Assembly (NCBI RefSeq): GCF_000002875.2
Contig: NC_009397.2
Coordinates: 581,762-645,761, forward strand
Length of the DNA stretch: 64,000 nt
DNA from: Leishmania infantum JPCM5
Lineage: Eukaryota > Euglenozoa > Kinetoplastea > Trypanosomatida > Trypanosomatidae
Reading direction: 5' to 3'
The translations under genes were made by a program, and so were the position numbers. The notes beneath the pieces are model-generated. The model was not told the origin of the DNA, made no database searches, and saw nothing but the letters and a program-made list of their open reading frames with translations. Positions within the stretch are counted from its first letter, which is position 1. Each line of letters begins with the position of its first letter. This document shows, piece by piece, positions 1 through 10,662 of this stretch.

Positions 1-3000
1 CGACGCCGGCAGCGAGGTCGAAGAACATGAGCACGTGGCCGCCCTCCCTAAGCGCATACGGGCCATCATCGCTGATGGGCGTCCTGACAATGAGCGCGTG
101 TCGCGTGGCGCAGCAGGTGCTGATGGTGAGATTGCGCCACTCGTGCAGCCGCGCGCACACCGGTGTGACGTCCGGTGACGACGCGGCCGCCGGCGCAGCC
201 GCACCTGATGCTGTTACTGTTGATGCAGCGGACACACTTGCCGCAGCAGCGCTGCTACCGCCAAGCGCGCCTGAGCCGTAGCTGCGCCACGGGTGCGTAT
301 CGCACGCTTTGTGGGCCACGGCCCCGATGCAGACGGCGTGGCATGCCTTGACGTTGTGCACGTAGTTGAAGACGACGTTTCCGCTCTTCTCGTTGAAGAA
401 GAGCTGCACCACAAGCCCCGGCTCGTCGCCGACGAGGGAGCGGCGGTAGTCACGACTAATCTCGCGAGCCGTGCGACCCAGCCGCCACACGCGCAAGCCC
501 GTCAGCAAGCACGTGCAGTTCGCCCCCACCGTCCACCGCTGCTTTGGTGAGTCGAGTGACACGTGTGGACCCTGGCGGTTGCCGGCCACTTCCTCACCAT
601 CAAACAGGAGCCGCCATCGCCCGTTGAAGACGAGGCCGATGTGGAAGGGCCGGCTCTCCGCCGTGGGCGGCAGCGGCGCCGAGACAAGACACGAGCCGCG
701 CATCTCGTGCCGATAGCCGCCGCGGATGCAGTACGCACCTTCCGACTTGATCAGCTCAATAAAGACTTCGCCGCTTGTGCTGCGGTCGCCGTGTTGGTAT
801 AGCGTTGCCGCGTCTTCCTTGTCGAGGAACTGCACCCATAGCTCCACCGTCACCTGCCCGCCCGCCACGGTCAAGTGCTCCTCTGGGCTGCCCAGATCAA
901 CAAGGCTGGGCTTGCGCAGCGCAAGGCATCGGTTCAGGCAGAGCCCCGCCGGGGCCGCGGCGGGGTGCAACGCACGTGCCCAGAGCGGCGCCGCAGTGAG
1001 CGAAGAAGCCGTTGCGGCGTTGTAGCAGTGCATCATAACGGTCCACTCTGCCGAGGTCGCTGTCGCGGCTGCAGCGGAGAGACTCTGACCAGCCGTGGAG
1101 CGGACCACCCCGCCGTTCGCCGCTGCGCTCGCCGGCGTGCCGGCTGCTGCCGCTGCACCGTTCAGCACACGCGCTGAAGGCGCCTGCTGCTGGTGGTCTT
1201 CGTAGACGACAAGGACGCGATCCTCTGTCGTGCTCACGAGCTGGGGGTGCGCGTTAAGCGTGCAGGGCCAGCTGCCGTGCATATCTGCCCAGCGCAGGAC
1301 TTGGTGCGTGTCAAGCTGGAGCCCATAAACAACCAGCGCCACCTCGGCAGATGCCATGAGGTCTGTCAGCAGCAGTACACGGGTGTGCGTCACCGCCAAG
1401 CTGGACGAGGCTGCACCAACGCAGTACGCCGTTGGCTGCCTCGTCTCGACCACGAGAACGTATGGTGTGGCGGCGGAGGGGCCGTACTTGGTCAGTCCGT
1501 CTGCCGTGTGCACAAACAGCGTAGCACCGATGCCGTAGGCCACCGATAGCACCCTCGTCACGGGGTCCACTGGCGTGGCTATGAAAGCAGAGGGGTCTTC
1601 GCATGCGCGCTTCAGTGCTCGTCCAACGTCTGGCAAGGCCTGCTGCGGCGTGAGGCCGGCAGCATGCCGGTTCAACCAATGCACCAGAGGTGGCGAGAAG
1701 ATACCGGATGGCACGCGTAAGAGGTACCGCGACACGCGCAGCACTTCACTCACGAGGCCACGTTGCAGGGCCAGCACCACCGCCACCTCGAGCAGCGCCG
1801 ACGTCAGCGGCGTAACAGCCGGGCCGTCACCGCCGCCGTCTTTACGCTTGCCAGCTGATGAGCCTGAACTAATGCCATTTGAGTTTGGCGCCGCTGTGGT
1901 AGGTGCTGCTTCAGCCACTTTGAGGGCAGATTCCACCAGCCTCACTATGTGGTCCACGGCAAGCTGCACCGTGTCCGGCGCCAGCGCCGAGCGCGCACCT
2001 CCGACACCGCCATGGTTGCCTCCACTGAAAGGGGAACCACGCGCACCGCCACCGCCGCCACTGCAGCCATTGCCACTGGCGCACCCGTCGTACTCCACCA
2101 GGGAGAAGATCGGCAGGGACAGCAGGTAGTCGCGGAAGCTGTGCACGAGTGAGACGGCCACCTCCTGCCCGCTCGACACGGCGCGAACAAACAAGTGCAC
2201 GACAATGACGGCGCCGCAGTTCAGCGTGGCGTCGTAGCCAGCACTGTCAGCGAAGCGGAAGGCGCTGGCGCCACTGCTCGAGAGGCCTCCTGAGGTCGTG
2301 AGGGCTGATCCACCGCCGCTGCCGAGACTCGGCTCGCGCGCCGCCGAGTACAGGCGCTGCCGAAGGTACTCCGCTGTCACGTGAGGCGCAAGAAAACGGC
2401 TTTTCCCAGGCACCACCGCAGCGTACCGGCGAACCGCCGCGAAGGCGCGTGACAGCACTGTTAGGCGCGCCGCGGCTGCTTCCGAGGACGTGTACAAGCG
2501 CATTGCTCGCTGTTCGGCAAGCCGTGCAGCGGCAAGGGCGTCCGGGGAGGACGCCAGTGATGCTGCCGCGTTGCGTTTTTTGCCAGAAGCGTCAGGGGCG
2601 GAGATGGCCGGGTGGCCAGCGTCGCCGCCGCCCGCGGTGTCGGCCATCGCGCTGCTCCACTCCAGCGACGTGTGGTGTTGAAAGAGGTTGCTGAAGAGGT
2701 ACGAGTTCAGCGGCAGCCGCTGCACCTCCGAAAAGCTAAGCGGCAAGAACGCCGGTGCAAACGGGAAGGCCTGGCGCTGCAGCCACGGCAGGTGCTGCTC
2801 GGCCGTTTCGCGGACGGCGTGGTGGTCGAAGCGAACGTGCTGGTGCCGGTAGTGGAGCGAGATGGCGGGAAACACCTCCATCGTCAGCCCGCTGAGCTCG
2901 CCGACGACCGTCTTGTCACCCACCCGCACGGTCATGACGGCGGCGTCGTAGTCGAGGGTGAGGACGACGCGGTCGCCGGTGCCAAAAGTCAGCACGCCGC

Positions 3001-3430
3001 CGCCGCTGTCGGTGCGACGCCAGTGGCCGTAAAACTTTCCGGCCCGGCTGAGGCACCAGCCGCCGCCCTGCGAAATAAATGTGTCGTACTTGGTGAAGTT
3101 CTTTGGCACGATGCCGAGCATGAGCCCGCTGCCATCGTTGCTCTCGCCGTGGTGCTCGATCTTGATGCCCCATTCGTGGATCCCGCGGCGAATACCCTCT
3201 GTTACCTGCAGTGTCACCCACCCCACGCTGGGCTTCAGCGCCGACGACTCCGCAATGACGGTGTCGCTGTGTGGGGTGGAGGAGTCGATGAGATAGTTCT
3301 TGCGGGGCGCCGAGCTCTTCTCCATGCGACTCTGCATCTGGTCCACAAAGCCCATGACGGAGCTGGGGTTGTGTATTTGGCTGTGCGCCCCGCTCGCCAT
3401 GCGGACGTAGAGGGAGCTGAGTTGATCCAT
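1..3430 (-). CDS. Large SPRY / LamG-like domain protein, N-terminal part (3' end beyond window)
   Basis: An open frame runs without a stop from the ATG at 3430 to the window edge, giving 1143 residues; the C-terminus is outside. Residues about 70-190 read as a SPRY domain (W-G-I-K-I strand, LGIVPKNF, a GGGWCLSR segment, then VVLTLDYDAA). After Ala/Ser-rich and helical stretches, about residues 800-1000 resemble a concanavalin/LamG-like jelly roll (HIGLVFNGRWRLLFDGEEV), and a second weaker one may begin near the edge (LHEWRNLTIS). No catalytic domain is visible. Very large SPRY proteins of trypanosomatids can end in a HECT ubiquitin-ligase domain; that this is one of them is only a guess. The start is supported by T-rich tracts at 3493-3516 and the first AG at 3482-3481, giving a leader of about 50 nt. 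It is the last gene seen of the leftward unit 15.2-1 kb. Confidence 0.85.
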   Translation of the reverse strand, partial: MDQLSSLYVRMASGAHSQIHNPSSVMGFVDQMQSRMEKSSAPRKNYLIDSSTPHSDTVIAESSALKPSVGWVTLQVTEGIRRGIHEWGIKIEHHGESNDGSGLMLGIVPKNFTKYDTFISQGGGWCLSRAGKFYGHWRRTDSGGGVLTFGTGDRVVLTLDYDAAVMTVRVGDKTVVGELSGLTMEVFPAISLHYRHQHVRFDHHAVRETAEQHLPWLQRQAFPFAPAFLPLSFSEVQRLPLNSYLFSNLFQHHTSLEWSSAMADTAGGGDAGHPAISAPDASGKKRNAAASLASSPDALAAARLAEQRAMRLYTSSEAAAARLTVLSRAFAAVRRYAAVVPGKSRFLAPHVTAEYLRQRLYSAAREPSLGSGGGSALTTSGGLSSSGASAFRFADSAGYDATLNCGAVIVVHLFVRAVSSGQEVAVSLVHSFRDYLLSLPIFSLVEYDGCASGNGCSGGGGGARGSPFSGGNHGGVGGARSALAPDTVQLAVDHIVRLVESALKVAEAAPTTAAPNSNGISSGSSAGKRKDGGGDGPAVTPLTSALLEVAVVLALQRGLVSEVLRVSRYLLRVPSGIFSPPLVHWLNRHAAGLTPQQALPDVGRALKRACEDPSAFIATPVDPVTRVLSVAYGIGATLFVHTADGLTKYGPSAATPYVLVVETRQPTAYCVGAASSSLAVTHTRVLLLTDLMASAEVALVVYGLQLDTHQVLRWADMHGSWPCTLNAHPQLVSTTEDRVLVVYEDHQQQAPSARVLNGAAAAAGTPASAAANGGVVRSTAGQSLSAAAATATSAEWTVMMHCYNAATASSLTAAPLWARALHPAAAPAGLCLNRCLALRKPSLVDLGSPEEHLTVAGGQVTVELWVQFLDKEDAATLYQHGDRSTSGEVFIELIKSEGAYCIRGGYRHEMRGSCLVSAPLPPTAESRPFHIGLVFNGRWRLLFDGEEVAGNRQGPHVSLDSPKQRWTVGANCTCLLTGLRVWRLGRTAREISRDYRRSLVGDEPGLVVQLFFNEKSGNVVFNYVHNVKACHAVCIGAVAHKACDTHPWRSYGSGALGGSSAAAASVSAASTVTASGAAAPAAASSPDVTPVCARLHEWRNLTISTCCATRHALIVRTPISDDGPYALREGGHVLMFFDLAAGV

Positions 3431-3480
3431 CCTTTTTGGGTTGCCGGACGAGGTCGACAGAGTGCCTCAGAGCAGCGCTG

Positions 3481-3516
3481 CTTCCGTGAGGTAAAAAAAA
3501 GACAAATTAAAAAAAA
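3481..3516 (-). promoter_or_regulatory. Predicted trans-splice acceptor of the SPRY gene
   Basis: On the minus strand two T8 runs (3516-3509 and 3500-3493) are followed by the first AG at 3482-3481, 50 nt before the ATG at 3430. A pyrimidine tract plus first AG is the usual spliced-leader acceptor in trypanosomatids. Inferred from sequence only. Confidence 0.6.
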
Positions 3517-6500
3517 CGCGCGCTCACGCAGGCACACAGGCATACAGACAGACCGAGAGGGGTAGGGAAAAAAAGGGTGGAGGAAAGATAAGAACGACGA
3601 GAGAGAGGCACACACATACACGCAGGTTGCCAGTCACGCCCCAGCCTTCCCTTCCTCTACACCCGCTATTAGCGCAAGAGAGCGAGAGAGAAGGGAGGAG
3701 ACAACACAGAGAGAGACAGTGCTGGGCCAGCAAAGTAAGTCGCGAGTGAAGGAGAGGCAGACTCAAAATCAGCCACTATACATGGGACTGGCGGTGGTGA
3801 GGAGGCGATGACGGAGAACGCGCGAGTGAGCGAAATATGTAGAGAAGCAGGGTGTGAGGCAGGAGAGGCGGACGGCGGAGAGGGTCGGAGCATGTAGATG
3901 ATGATGTGCGTGTGCCGAAGACGCACGCGTTAAGGCACACACCTCTCTAGAGGCCCCGTGAAAAAGCGCTTCACTGTGTGGAGCTGTGGACGTCACCGTG
4001 GCTAGCCTAGACACCCAGAGGAGCAAAGAGCAGAGACGTGCAGCGGTTATGGGGAGCGAAGAGGAATACATCACGTCTTCCACATGCGCTGATCCGACGT
4101 CAATCCCATGGCAGTGAGCCACATGCGAGAGATGTGGGTGTGGACTTTGATGGCGCGGCATCATGGTGGGTGAGATACCCCACCCACCCCCTCTAACGAA
4201 ACCGCTGCTCAGCACAGAAAAGGAGGGGTGTGTGCGCACCCTCAGAGGCCCGGCTAAAGACTTTGCGTTGCTCCTCTTTTTTTTTCGTTCGGTGCTCCGC
4301 CCCACTCGCGCTGTAAACCAAGAATGTGCACGCCATCCACCTCCGCAAGCGCAAGAGGATACATAAATCCAATCCCGGTGACGCGCACACACGCACGCTC
4401 ACTCATCGACAGGGAGGCGTGCGCCTGCTCAGGGGAGAAGGAAGAGATCGCGGAGGTACAAGCGCAACAGCAACAAAGAAAAAGGGGAGGGAGGCGTGCC
4501 CTCCGCCGACGCCCCCTGACGCACGCACGCGCAGAGCGAGCGAGAGCCTCAGTGAGTGTAAGGAGTCGTTTCATGGGAGCAACACGTAAAATAGAGAGAG
4601 AGAAAGGCGGCTGGGCTAACAGAGAACGAGCATAGCATGGATAGCGATAGAAGAGGGTCGAGGATGGGGGAGGGGTCATCGGATGTGGCAGGGCGCGGGA
4701 GAGGACTCGCGTAGATGAGAGCCGTGAAGATGCAAGAGGAGCATACATGCAAGTAAGACAAGAGTTGGACTTGATGATCATTCCTCTAGGACTTGCGCGG
4801 CGCACGCCACCTTACACGCGCAGCAAGCCGTTGCAGGCATACTTATCCGCACTTCTGGATCCTCTTGCACCACCACCCTTCAATCACTTCCTCACTCAAC
4901 GGATACACTAGAGGAGGGAGTTCAGCACACCGCAGAGCAGCGGCGCCGCGGATAAGATCCACCCCTTGGCATACCTCGATTTACGGAGGCCAAGCGATGG
5001 CATTACCATGGAGGAGTGGGGGCGGGGGAGGGCTGCAGAAATGAGGAGGCGGGGGAAGAAGGTACCTTGCAGAAACGAATGCGTGCCCACGACGAAAACT
5101 TGTCAACAGTCACAGCGAGAGACGGAGAGCACGAGGGCGGGAGGGGTGGTGGTGGTGATGTTAGCTACTGGAGGGCGTTGCAGGTGATGGGGTGGTGGAG
5201 ATGGAAAGGTACCAATCGAGGAGAGTGAGACGGCGGAGGAGTGAGAGTGCGCGCGCGCAATGTCCGGTGTGCCGCGCGAGAAGAGTAAGGAGTCGAGGTG
5301 AAAAAGCACGAGCCCAACTTCCATGCATAACGACACAAAAGCAACAGTGCGGCCAATGCGGCCAGCAGCAACTACGAGGTGTTTTGGGGTGTGCGCTCGT
5401 GCGTTGCGGGTGGATCTGTGGACAGCATCCGGTCCTGTAGCGGAAGGAAACGAGCGAAGGGAGCAGACAAGAAGATCTGCCGATATATATATATATATGT
5501 ATAGATGAGGTGATCGTTGCAGCGGTGCCGCATGCATATTCTCTCTTGCTCACTAGCTCTCTGTGTATGTGTTCTAGCTTTCTGTATCTCGGGAATCCGA
5601 GAGCTTTTTATGCGTGTGCGCGCGAGTGCTGCCAAGGAAGACCACAGCATCAGTGATGGGAACACGTACACATGCACGCACGTGCGCACGTCGAGTCGAC
5701 GTCAAACACGCGAGCGAGGTTGCATGAATAAGAATGGCTGTTGTCTTCGTGTTTGCTTGCCTGCCCCTCGCAGGGGGCCTGTCGGCTCTTTGCAGCAAGC
5801 CGTGTGCCTGCGTCGGTGTGTGGAAGGGGTGGGGTGCGTGGGCGGAAGAGGAGCGCCCGAGAAATGAGTTAAGTAGAGGGCACGGCGAAAGAATCGGGGA
5901 TGGCTCATAGATGAGAGAGCACCTCCAAGGGCGGAGGCAGGTGAGTGCGCCCTTGACGCCATGGATGCTAGGTGCGTGGCCGACTCGCCTTGTTCGAAAC
6001 ACGCACTCGAGCAGCAGAAGCAGCGGCTAGCGCGTCAGCAGTTGCTGACGAGCAGTCATGCTTCCTTGTCAAGTTTCCTTTCACTCTGAAATGCAGCAAG
6101 AGCACGCGCTGCGCAGCGTGTCCCAGGGTAACCGTAAGTGGTGATTGCGGCTTGGCAGAGGCGCACACACGGGCGCCGCCGTCGCCACCACACCTCGACG
6201 GTCACCTCCATCCTTTTTTTTTTCGTTTTGTTTAGGCGTCCACATGCTGCTATCGTCGTTGAAGTGCGTACACACTTCGGTCATACACACACATGGAGAG
6301 AGAAAGAAACGGAGGAAACCACCAGAACAGCACAGCATCACACAGAGCACGCGGCAGACACACCGAACATACGCACACGTGCGCATGTGTGGGCGGGAGA
6401 GAGTGGGGCGTTAGCGTGGCTCTGCACTCGACCGCCCATAACCGCTCACAACAGCACGCATACGCAGAGGGGCCATCCGTGCACACACCGTGAAGAGCCT

Positions 6501-6931
6501 CCGCCTGGCTTCCTTTGCCGGCGATCCAGCATAACGCCGCTTCTCCACACGCGGCGCCGATACACAACACATGTGCACGCGCAGGCACGTCGTCGTCAAA
6601 GAGTTACGGAGAGAGAAAGAACAGGTTCGAAGAGCGCAGAGATACGCGGCAACGCCTCTGTGCCCACACACACACACACACGCTTCGCCAACGGCAAGGA
6701 ACAAGAATGCAGAGAGAAAAGTGGTCTCGAAGAGGCGACGTTATGGGCACCTGCGTTTTAGACAAAATACGTGCGCTCTCCTTCCTCTCCGAAGAGCACA
6801 CACACTCAGGCGCACCTGCATGCCCGGCTGCACACATTGCTCTTCTTCGTTTCTGCTCGACACACACGCACGCACAAGAACTCAGTGCGAGATGCACTCG
6901 TGAGCGTGGATGTCTGTATGCGGCCGCTCGT
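3483..6931. other. Gene-free intergenic region (3.4 kb)
   Basis: No reading frame here has protein-like composition. It contains GA/GT-rich microsatellite sequence, an AT-dinucleotide run at about 5482-5500 and AC tracts around 6280-6300 and 6665-6682. Between the co-directional RanBP1 and SPRY genes it should hold the long RanBP1 3'UTR and the upstream signals of the SPRY gene. No RNA gene recognised. Confidence 0.6.
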
Positions 6932-7408
6932 CTACACGCTTGACTTCTCAATCGCCCCCATCATCTCGGCCAGAGCCTTGTCCGCTGCCTCCTTGGATGA
7001 CAGTCGCATCACGAAGTTCTCCGGGAATCCCTCCTCGTCATCGGTGAAGTCCTTGAAGGCAGACCACACAAGAATCTTTTCACCCTGCTTGTGCTTGGTC
7101 ACCTTCATGCCCTTCACTAGGTAGTGCTGCGCCGCCAGCTTGCCAACGCCTTCCCGACGGAAGACGAACATGTACTTGGACGTGTTATCCTTGCGTTGAA
7201 GCACCTTGGCCGTGCCCTGCCCACGCTCCTTCCACTGGTTCTCGCCCTCATCGAAGCGCATGAGCTTGCCGCTGTCCTGCCAAATGACGTTGAAGCGCTC
7301 CTCGCCGCTCTTCACGTCAACGGCGGCGAAGCGGGCGGCACCGCCGTCGGAGACCGCCACCTCCTCTATCTCCATGAGCTCATTGCCGTTTTCGTCCGTC
7401 TTGGACAT
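6932..7408 (-). CDS. RanBP1: Ran-binding protein 1 (RanBD domain)
   Basis: This 158-residue protein is almost entirely one Ran-binding domain (residues about 25-150). Recognisable family signatures are the KLMRFDEGENQWKERGQG strand, VFRREGVGKLAAQHYL and the W-S-A-F-KDFTDDE segment followed by NFVMRLSSKEAADKA. RanBP1 binds Ran-GTP and, with RanGAP, promotes GTP hydrolysis at the cytoplasmic face of nuclear pores, releasing export complexes. An acidic N-terminus of about 20 residues precedes the domain; the C-terminal nuclear export signal of animal RanBP1 is not obvious. The start is fixed by a C-rich tract at 7482-7459 and the only AG downstream of it, at 7415-7414, leaving a leader of about 5 nt. 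It is co-directional with the SNM1-like gene upstream and the SPRY gene downstream. Confidence 0.93.
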   Translation of the reverse strand: MSKTDENGNELMEIEEVAVSDGGAARFAAVDVKSGEERFNVIWQDSGKLMRFDEGENQWKERGQGTAKVLQRKDNTSKYMFVFRREGVGKLAAQHYLVKGMKVTKHKQGEKILVWSAFKDFTDDEEGFPENFVMRLSSKEAADKALAEMMGAIEKSSV

Positions 7409-7413
7409 CGTTT

Positions 7414-7482
7414 CTTACGTACGCGTACGCGCGTTTGGCGCGTTGCCGGTGTGCGAACAGGGGGAGGGGTAAGGGGGGGGGG
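7414..7482 (-). promoter_or_regulatory. Predicted trans-splice acceptor of RanBP1
   Basis: On the minus strand a pyrimidine tract (7482-7459, containing a run of C) is followed by no AG until 7415-7414, only 5 nt from the ATG at 7408. If used, the leader beyond the spliced-leader exon is extremely short. Confidence 0.55.
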
Positions 7483-8265
7483 GTGATTGGCTCGAGCGTG
7501 CGAAGAGGACCGACCACGGATACACACCACAGAGGGTCGTTCGTTCCTTTCTTTTTTTGTGTGTGTTTGTTTTGCTTTCTCGTGGTAGTGGTGGAGGGGG
7601 GGGGACGCCCACAAAACCTGAAAAAAATTATTGTTGTTGCGTGTTTGAAATGGAGTTGATGGTATGGCAGTGTGAAGCGAGCGTTTTGTGCGCACACGCA
7701 TGCCCGTGGGTGTGGCGGCAGCGACCGCGTGGCACACGCGACGAGTCGCCTCCGGCCGCATTGAGTTCCACCACGACGCGGCATCAGCGGTGAAGACAAG
7801 GAGCGAAAGAGGAGGAGGAGAAAAGAGACGGATGGACGCATGCACGAAGTGTGAAGATAAGCAGCGGAGTAAAGAGGGAAGACGGACGGTTGTAGGCACG
7901 TCCTGGAGCGCTTCGTCAACGGCTCAACCCTGCACAGACTCAGCCGTTTTGAGAGGCGGCAGGGAAGTCTGGGATGCGCGGTGCGGTCATGTGCGTGCGT
8001 CCCTCTATGATATATGCGGGAATACTACATGTGTGTGAGTGCGCGTGCGTCTATGTAAGGCGAGCAGCAACGAAGATTGGCAGAACACGAGTACGACTGC
8101 TTCTGGTGCGATAGCATTGCGCTGGTCGCAGTGGAGGGTGATGCGACTGTGTGTATGAGCGCATGAGCGGACTTGCCGAGTCGTGGGCCACGCGCTGCCC
8201 CACCGATCCACACTGTTCGCCATTTCGCACACAAACGGACACACACATACGCCACACTGTCTTGC
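7483..8265. other. Intergenic region between SNM1-like and RanBP1 genes
   Basis: About 0.8 kb with no plausible gene. Contains homopolymer A/T and G runs near 7552 and 7596-7604 and otherwise mixed sequence; presumed 3'UTR of the SNM1-like gene plus RanBP1 upstream sequence. Confidence 0.5.
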
Positions 8266-10584
8266 TCAGGCCAGCACATTGTCGGCGATGTCGGACAGCG
8301 AGGGAAGACCGGTGGTGGCGCTGCTGCTGCTGAGCAGCACGGCGGGGCAGTCCTTATTGTCGTCATTCGCTGCCTTCACAGCTTTTTCACCGGACTCGAT
8401 CTTCATTGTGGTGGCAGCGTGGCGCTCGGCACGGTGAGCGGCCATGCTCTGCCCATCCATCTCGGCGTCAACTCGCTCACGCTTGCCGCCAGACTGATGC
8501 GTGCTGAGGCACGACTGTGTGAGACAGTATAGCCTCCACGACGGCAACAACGTCGACATGCGCAGACCATCGGCGCGCGCGCGTGAACTCACCGACGTGT
8601 CTGTGGGATTCTTTGCCTTGCCGCACACGTCTGTCATTCCCTGGTCAGGAAGCGGCGTCGTCGACTTGGGAGAGGGAGCGAAGAAGTACGGCGCGGTGAT
8701 CGCAGCGGTGCGCGAGTCGCAGCCTCCCGGTGCCTCTCCACCCGATCGAGACGCCGCCACCGCCGCCTTAGACGAGGGGGGTGGCATTCCCGCAGGGCGA
8801 ATACGGAATCCCCGCCGCGGCTTCTCCTCGAGCGCGTCAAGGCCATCATCACAAACGGCGGCGGCATCGCGTGCGCCAAGCAGCCCTAAGAGGGTCAAGG
8901 TGCCAAGACCGCTTCGACTGTCGCTGCCTCCCACCTGCGAGAGTAGGTAAGCCGGCAAGTACGGCATCCACCGCACAACACCGCCTCTCAGGGCCACTGC
9001 GTCCCTGCCCGTCGTCGCCGCTGCTGTTGCGCCACAGCCGGTGTCGTGGTTGTTCACAAAGGGCACGCGCAGGTACGGCCCAAGGCGCTGCATAACAACC
9101 TCCCCTCGGCTGGGGCGGTAGTGCAACGGTGTCACTGACAGCGGGCGAAGTAGCGCGACGAAGTCCACAATCTCCTGCGGTGTGCTGTGAAGCGTCGTTG
9201 GGACTTGCCAAACCTGGCCACTTGCCGCTGGACCGTGCGTCTGTGACTGCAGCCGGGCCCAGCCTGAGATGACGACACCGTAGTACGGAGTCCCACCACG
9301 CGCTGCCGAGGCCGCTTGCATGGTGGCAGGCTCGATCGAGGCACGGCTGCTGACTACCTCGATGAGAGGCGGCTCGCACGAGCGTTTGACCGAGTGGTCA
9401 GCGGACGGCTGTGGTTGCTGTGGTAGCATCGCACCACGGCCGTTTCTTAAGCATGCCCACCACTGCTGCTGCTGTTGCTGAGCTTGTGAGAAAGAAACAA
9501 AGCAGTTGAGGTCGTACGGGTAGTGGGCGGCCTCGCCACCGGAGGCCCGCCACGCCAGCTCCTCCGCCGACAGCGGTGGCGCAGCACCGTCAAGGCGGGC
9601 AGGGCTTGCCCCCTCAAAAGCCTTCAGGTCATCCCGCTCCTCCTCAAGCGCTTCCACCACGGTGAGTAGACGTGCGTAGCGGGCGTCGTCGATGATAGCC
9701 CTCGTGCGCAGCCGCGCTGCCAGTTGCTGGATGAGCATCTCCTTACCGAACTGATTGTGCAGGTACACACGAACAACAAATGGCAGTCGAGTGTTGCTCG
9801 GCTCAGCGGATGCTGATGAGGATGAGGATGAAGGTGTCAGTGCCTCGGCGGTGCCGTTGGCGTCGCATTGCGACTGTTGCTGCACCCACTGCGCATGCAG
9901 TTGGCGCTGGTAGTCCATACGACGCCCAATCGCTTCGATCGCCTCTTCCACCTGATCTGCGTCCAGCAACTTGCTTAGCACGCGGATGCCGCTGTCAGCA
10001 ATGCCAACGCCGCGGTGGCCGACGAGTGGGCTTTCAGTGCGCGCCGGCCACGACTTCAGCTCTGCGTGCCCCAAGTGAAGCCAGGTGTCGTCCAGATAGA
10101 GGTGGTCGACTCGGTGCGACTGGAAGAAGGTGCGCAGTGGGGACATCTGGGCCGCCGTCTCTGTGTACTTGAAGTCGCCGGTGTGCAGGTAGGTGACGCC
10201 GGACGGCGTCTCAATGTAAATCATGGCGCTACCAGGTACGTGAAACGCCGGAAGCAGCGTGACGTACACTACAGGGACCGCAGTGGTGGTGCTGCTGTCG
10301 GTTTCGCTGTGCGCCGCGGCAGCGGCGGAGAGAACGGAGGTGCGACACCAGAAGGGCAGCCCGAGAACGCGTCCGCGAAGTCCTTCAAACTTGTTCAGCA
10401 GCAGTTGCCGAGTGAGGGTGCTGGTGATGATGAAACCGGCCGTCCAGGTAGAGCTGAGGCCCTTCATGTGGTCCGTGTGAAAGTGAGTGAGAAAAAACAA
10501 CTCCGGCCCGCTGCCGCTGTAGCTGCGGCGGCCGGCGAGTGCCGGAAACTCGTCAATGATGATGGGGAGAGACGACACACGCAT
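8266..10584 (-). CDS. SNM1/Artemis-type DNA repair nuclease (metallo-beta-lactamase + beta-CASP)
   Basis: The protein has 772 residues from the ATG at 10584. The N-terminal metallo-beta-lactamase signature HFHTDH lies at residues 34-39 in the SNM1 context (LTHFHTDHMKGL). It is followed by a histidine at about 115 (LPAFHVPGSAM), HTGDFKY at 134-140 and VDHLYLDDTW around 159-168. Further on, LHSTPQEIVDFVALLRP corresponds to the beta-CASP histidine region. SNM1/Pso2/Artemis enzymes are nuclear 5' exonucleases or endonucleases for interstrand crosslinks and hairpins; which subfamily this is cannot be told here. A Gln run encoded near 9465-9487 and an unordered, Ser/Ala-rich C-terminus of over 150 residues are lineage-type additions. 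A longer in-frame start at 10875 exists but lies upstream of the splice signal, so 10584 is preferred. Confidence 0.86.
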   Translation of the reverse strand: MRVSSLPIIIDEFPALAGRRSYSGSGPELFFLTHFHTDHMKGLSSTWTAGFIITSTLTRQLLLNKFEGLRGRVLGLPFWCRTSVLSAAAAAHSETDSSTTTAVPVVYVTLLPAFHVPGSAMIYIETPSGVTYLHTGDFKYTETAAQMSPLRTFFQSHRVDHLYLDDTWLHLGHAELKSWPARTESPLVGHRGVGIADSGIRVLSKLLDADQVEEAIEAIGRRMDYQRQLHAQWVQQQSQCDANGTAEALTPSSSSSSASAEPSNTRLPFVVRVYLHNQFGKEMLIQQLAARLRTRAIIDDARYARLLTVVEALEEERDDLKAFEGASPARLDGAAPPLSAEELAWRASGGEAAHYPYDLNCFVSFSQAQQQQQQWWACLRNGRGAMLPQQPQPSADHSVKRSCEPPLIEVVSSRASIEPATMQAASAARGGTPYYGVVISGWARLQSQTHGPAASGQVWQVPTTLHSTPQEIVDFVALLRPLSVTPLHYRPSRGEVVMQRLGPYLRVPFVNNHDTGCGATAAATTGRDAVALRGGVVRWMPYLPAYLLSQVGGSDSRSGLGTLTLLGLLGARDAAAVCDDGLDALEEKPRRGFRIRPAGMPPPSSKAAVAASRSGGEAPGGCDSRTAAITAPYFFAPSPKSTTPLPDQGMTDVCGKAKNPTDTSVSSRARADGLRMSTLLPSWRLYCLTQSCLSTHQSGGKRERVDAEMDGQSMAAHRAERHAATTMKIESGEKAVKAANDDNKDCPAVLLSSSSATTGLPSLSDIADNVLA

Positions 10585-10606
10585 GGCGAAGTCGAGAGGT
10601 GAGCGC

Positions 10607-10662
10607 CTGCATGAGACAATCCGCGGACAACCCACACACGCACAGCGAAAGAGAGAGAGAGA
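10607..10662 (-). promoter_or_regulatory. Predicted trans-splice acceptor of SNM1-like gene
   Basis: A CT-repeat tract (10662-10648 on the minus strand) is followed by the first AG at 10608-10607, 22 nt before the ATG at 10584. This decides the start: the upstream in-frame ATG at 10875 would be removed by splicing here. Confidence 0.65.

Noticed and set aside
6620..6640. ggttcgaag as a tRNA B box
   Set aside because: The match is incomplete and no A box or cloverleaf arms surround it; no tRNA was found in the window.
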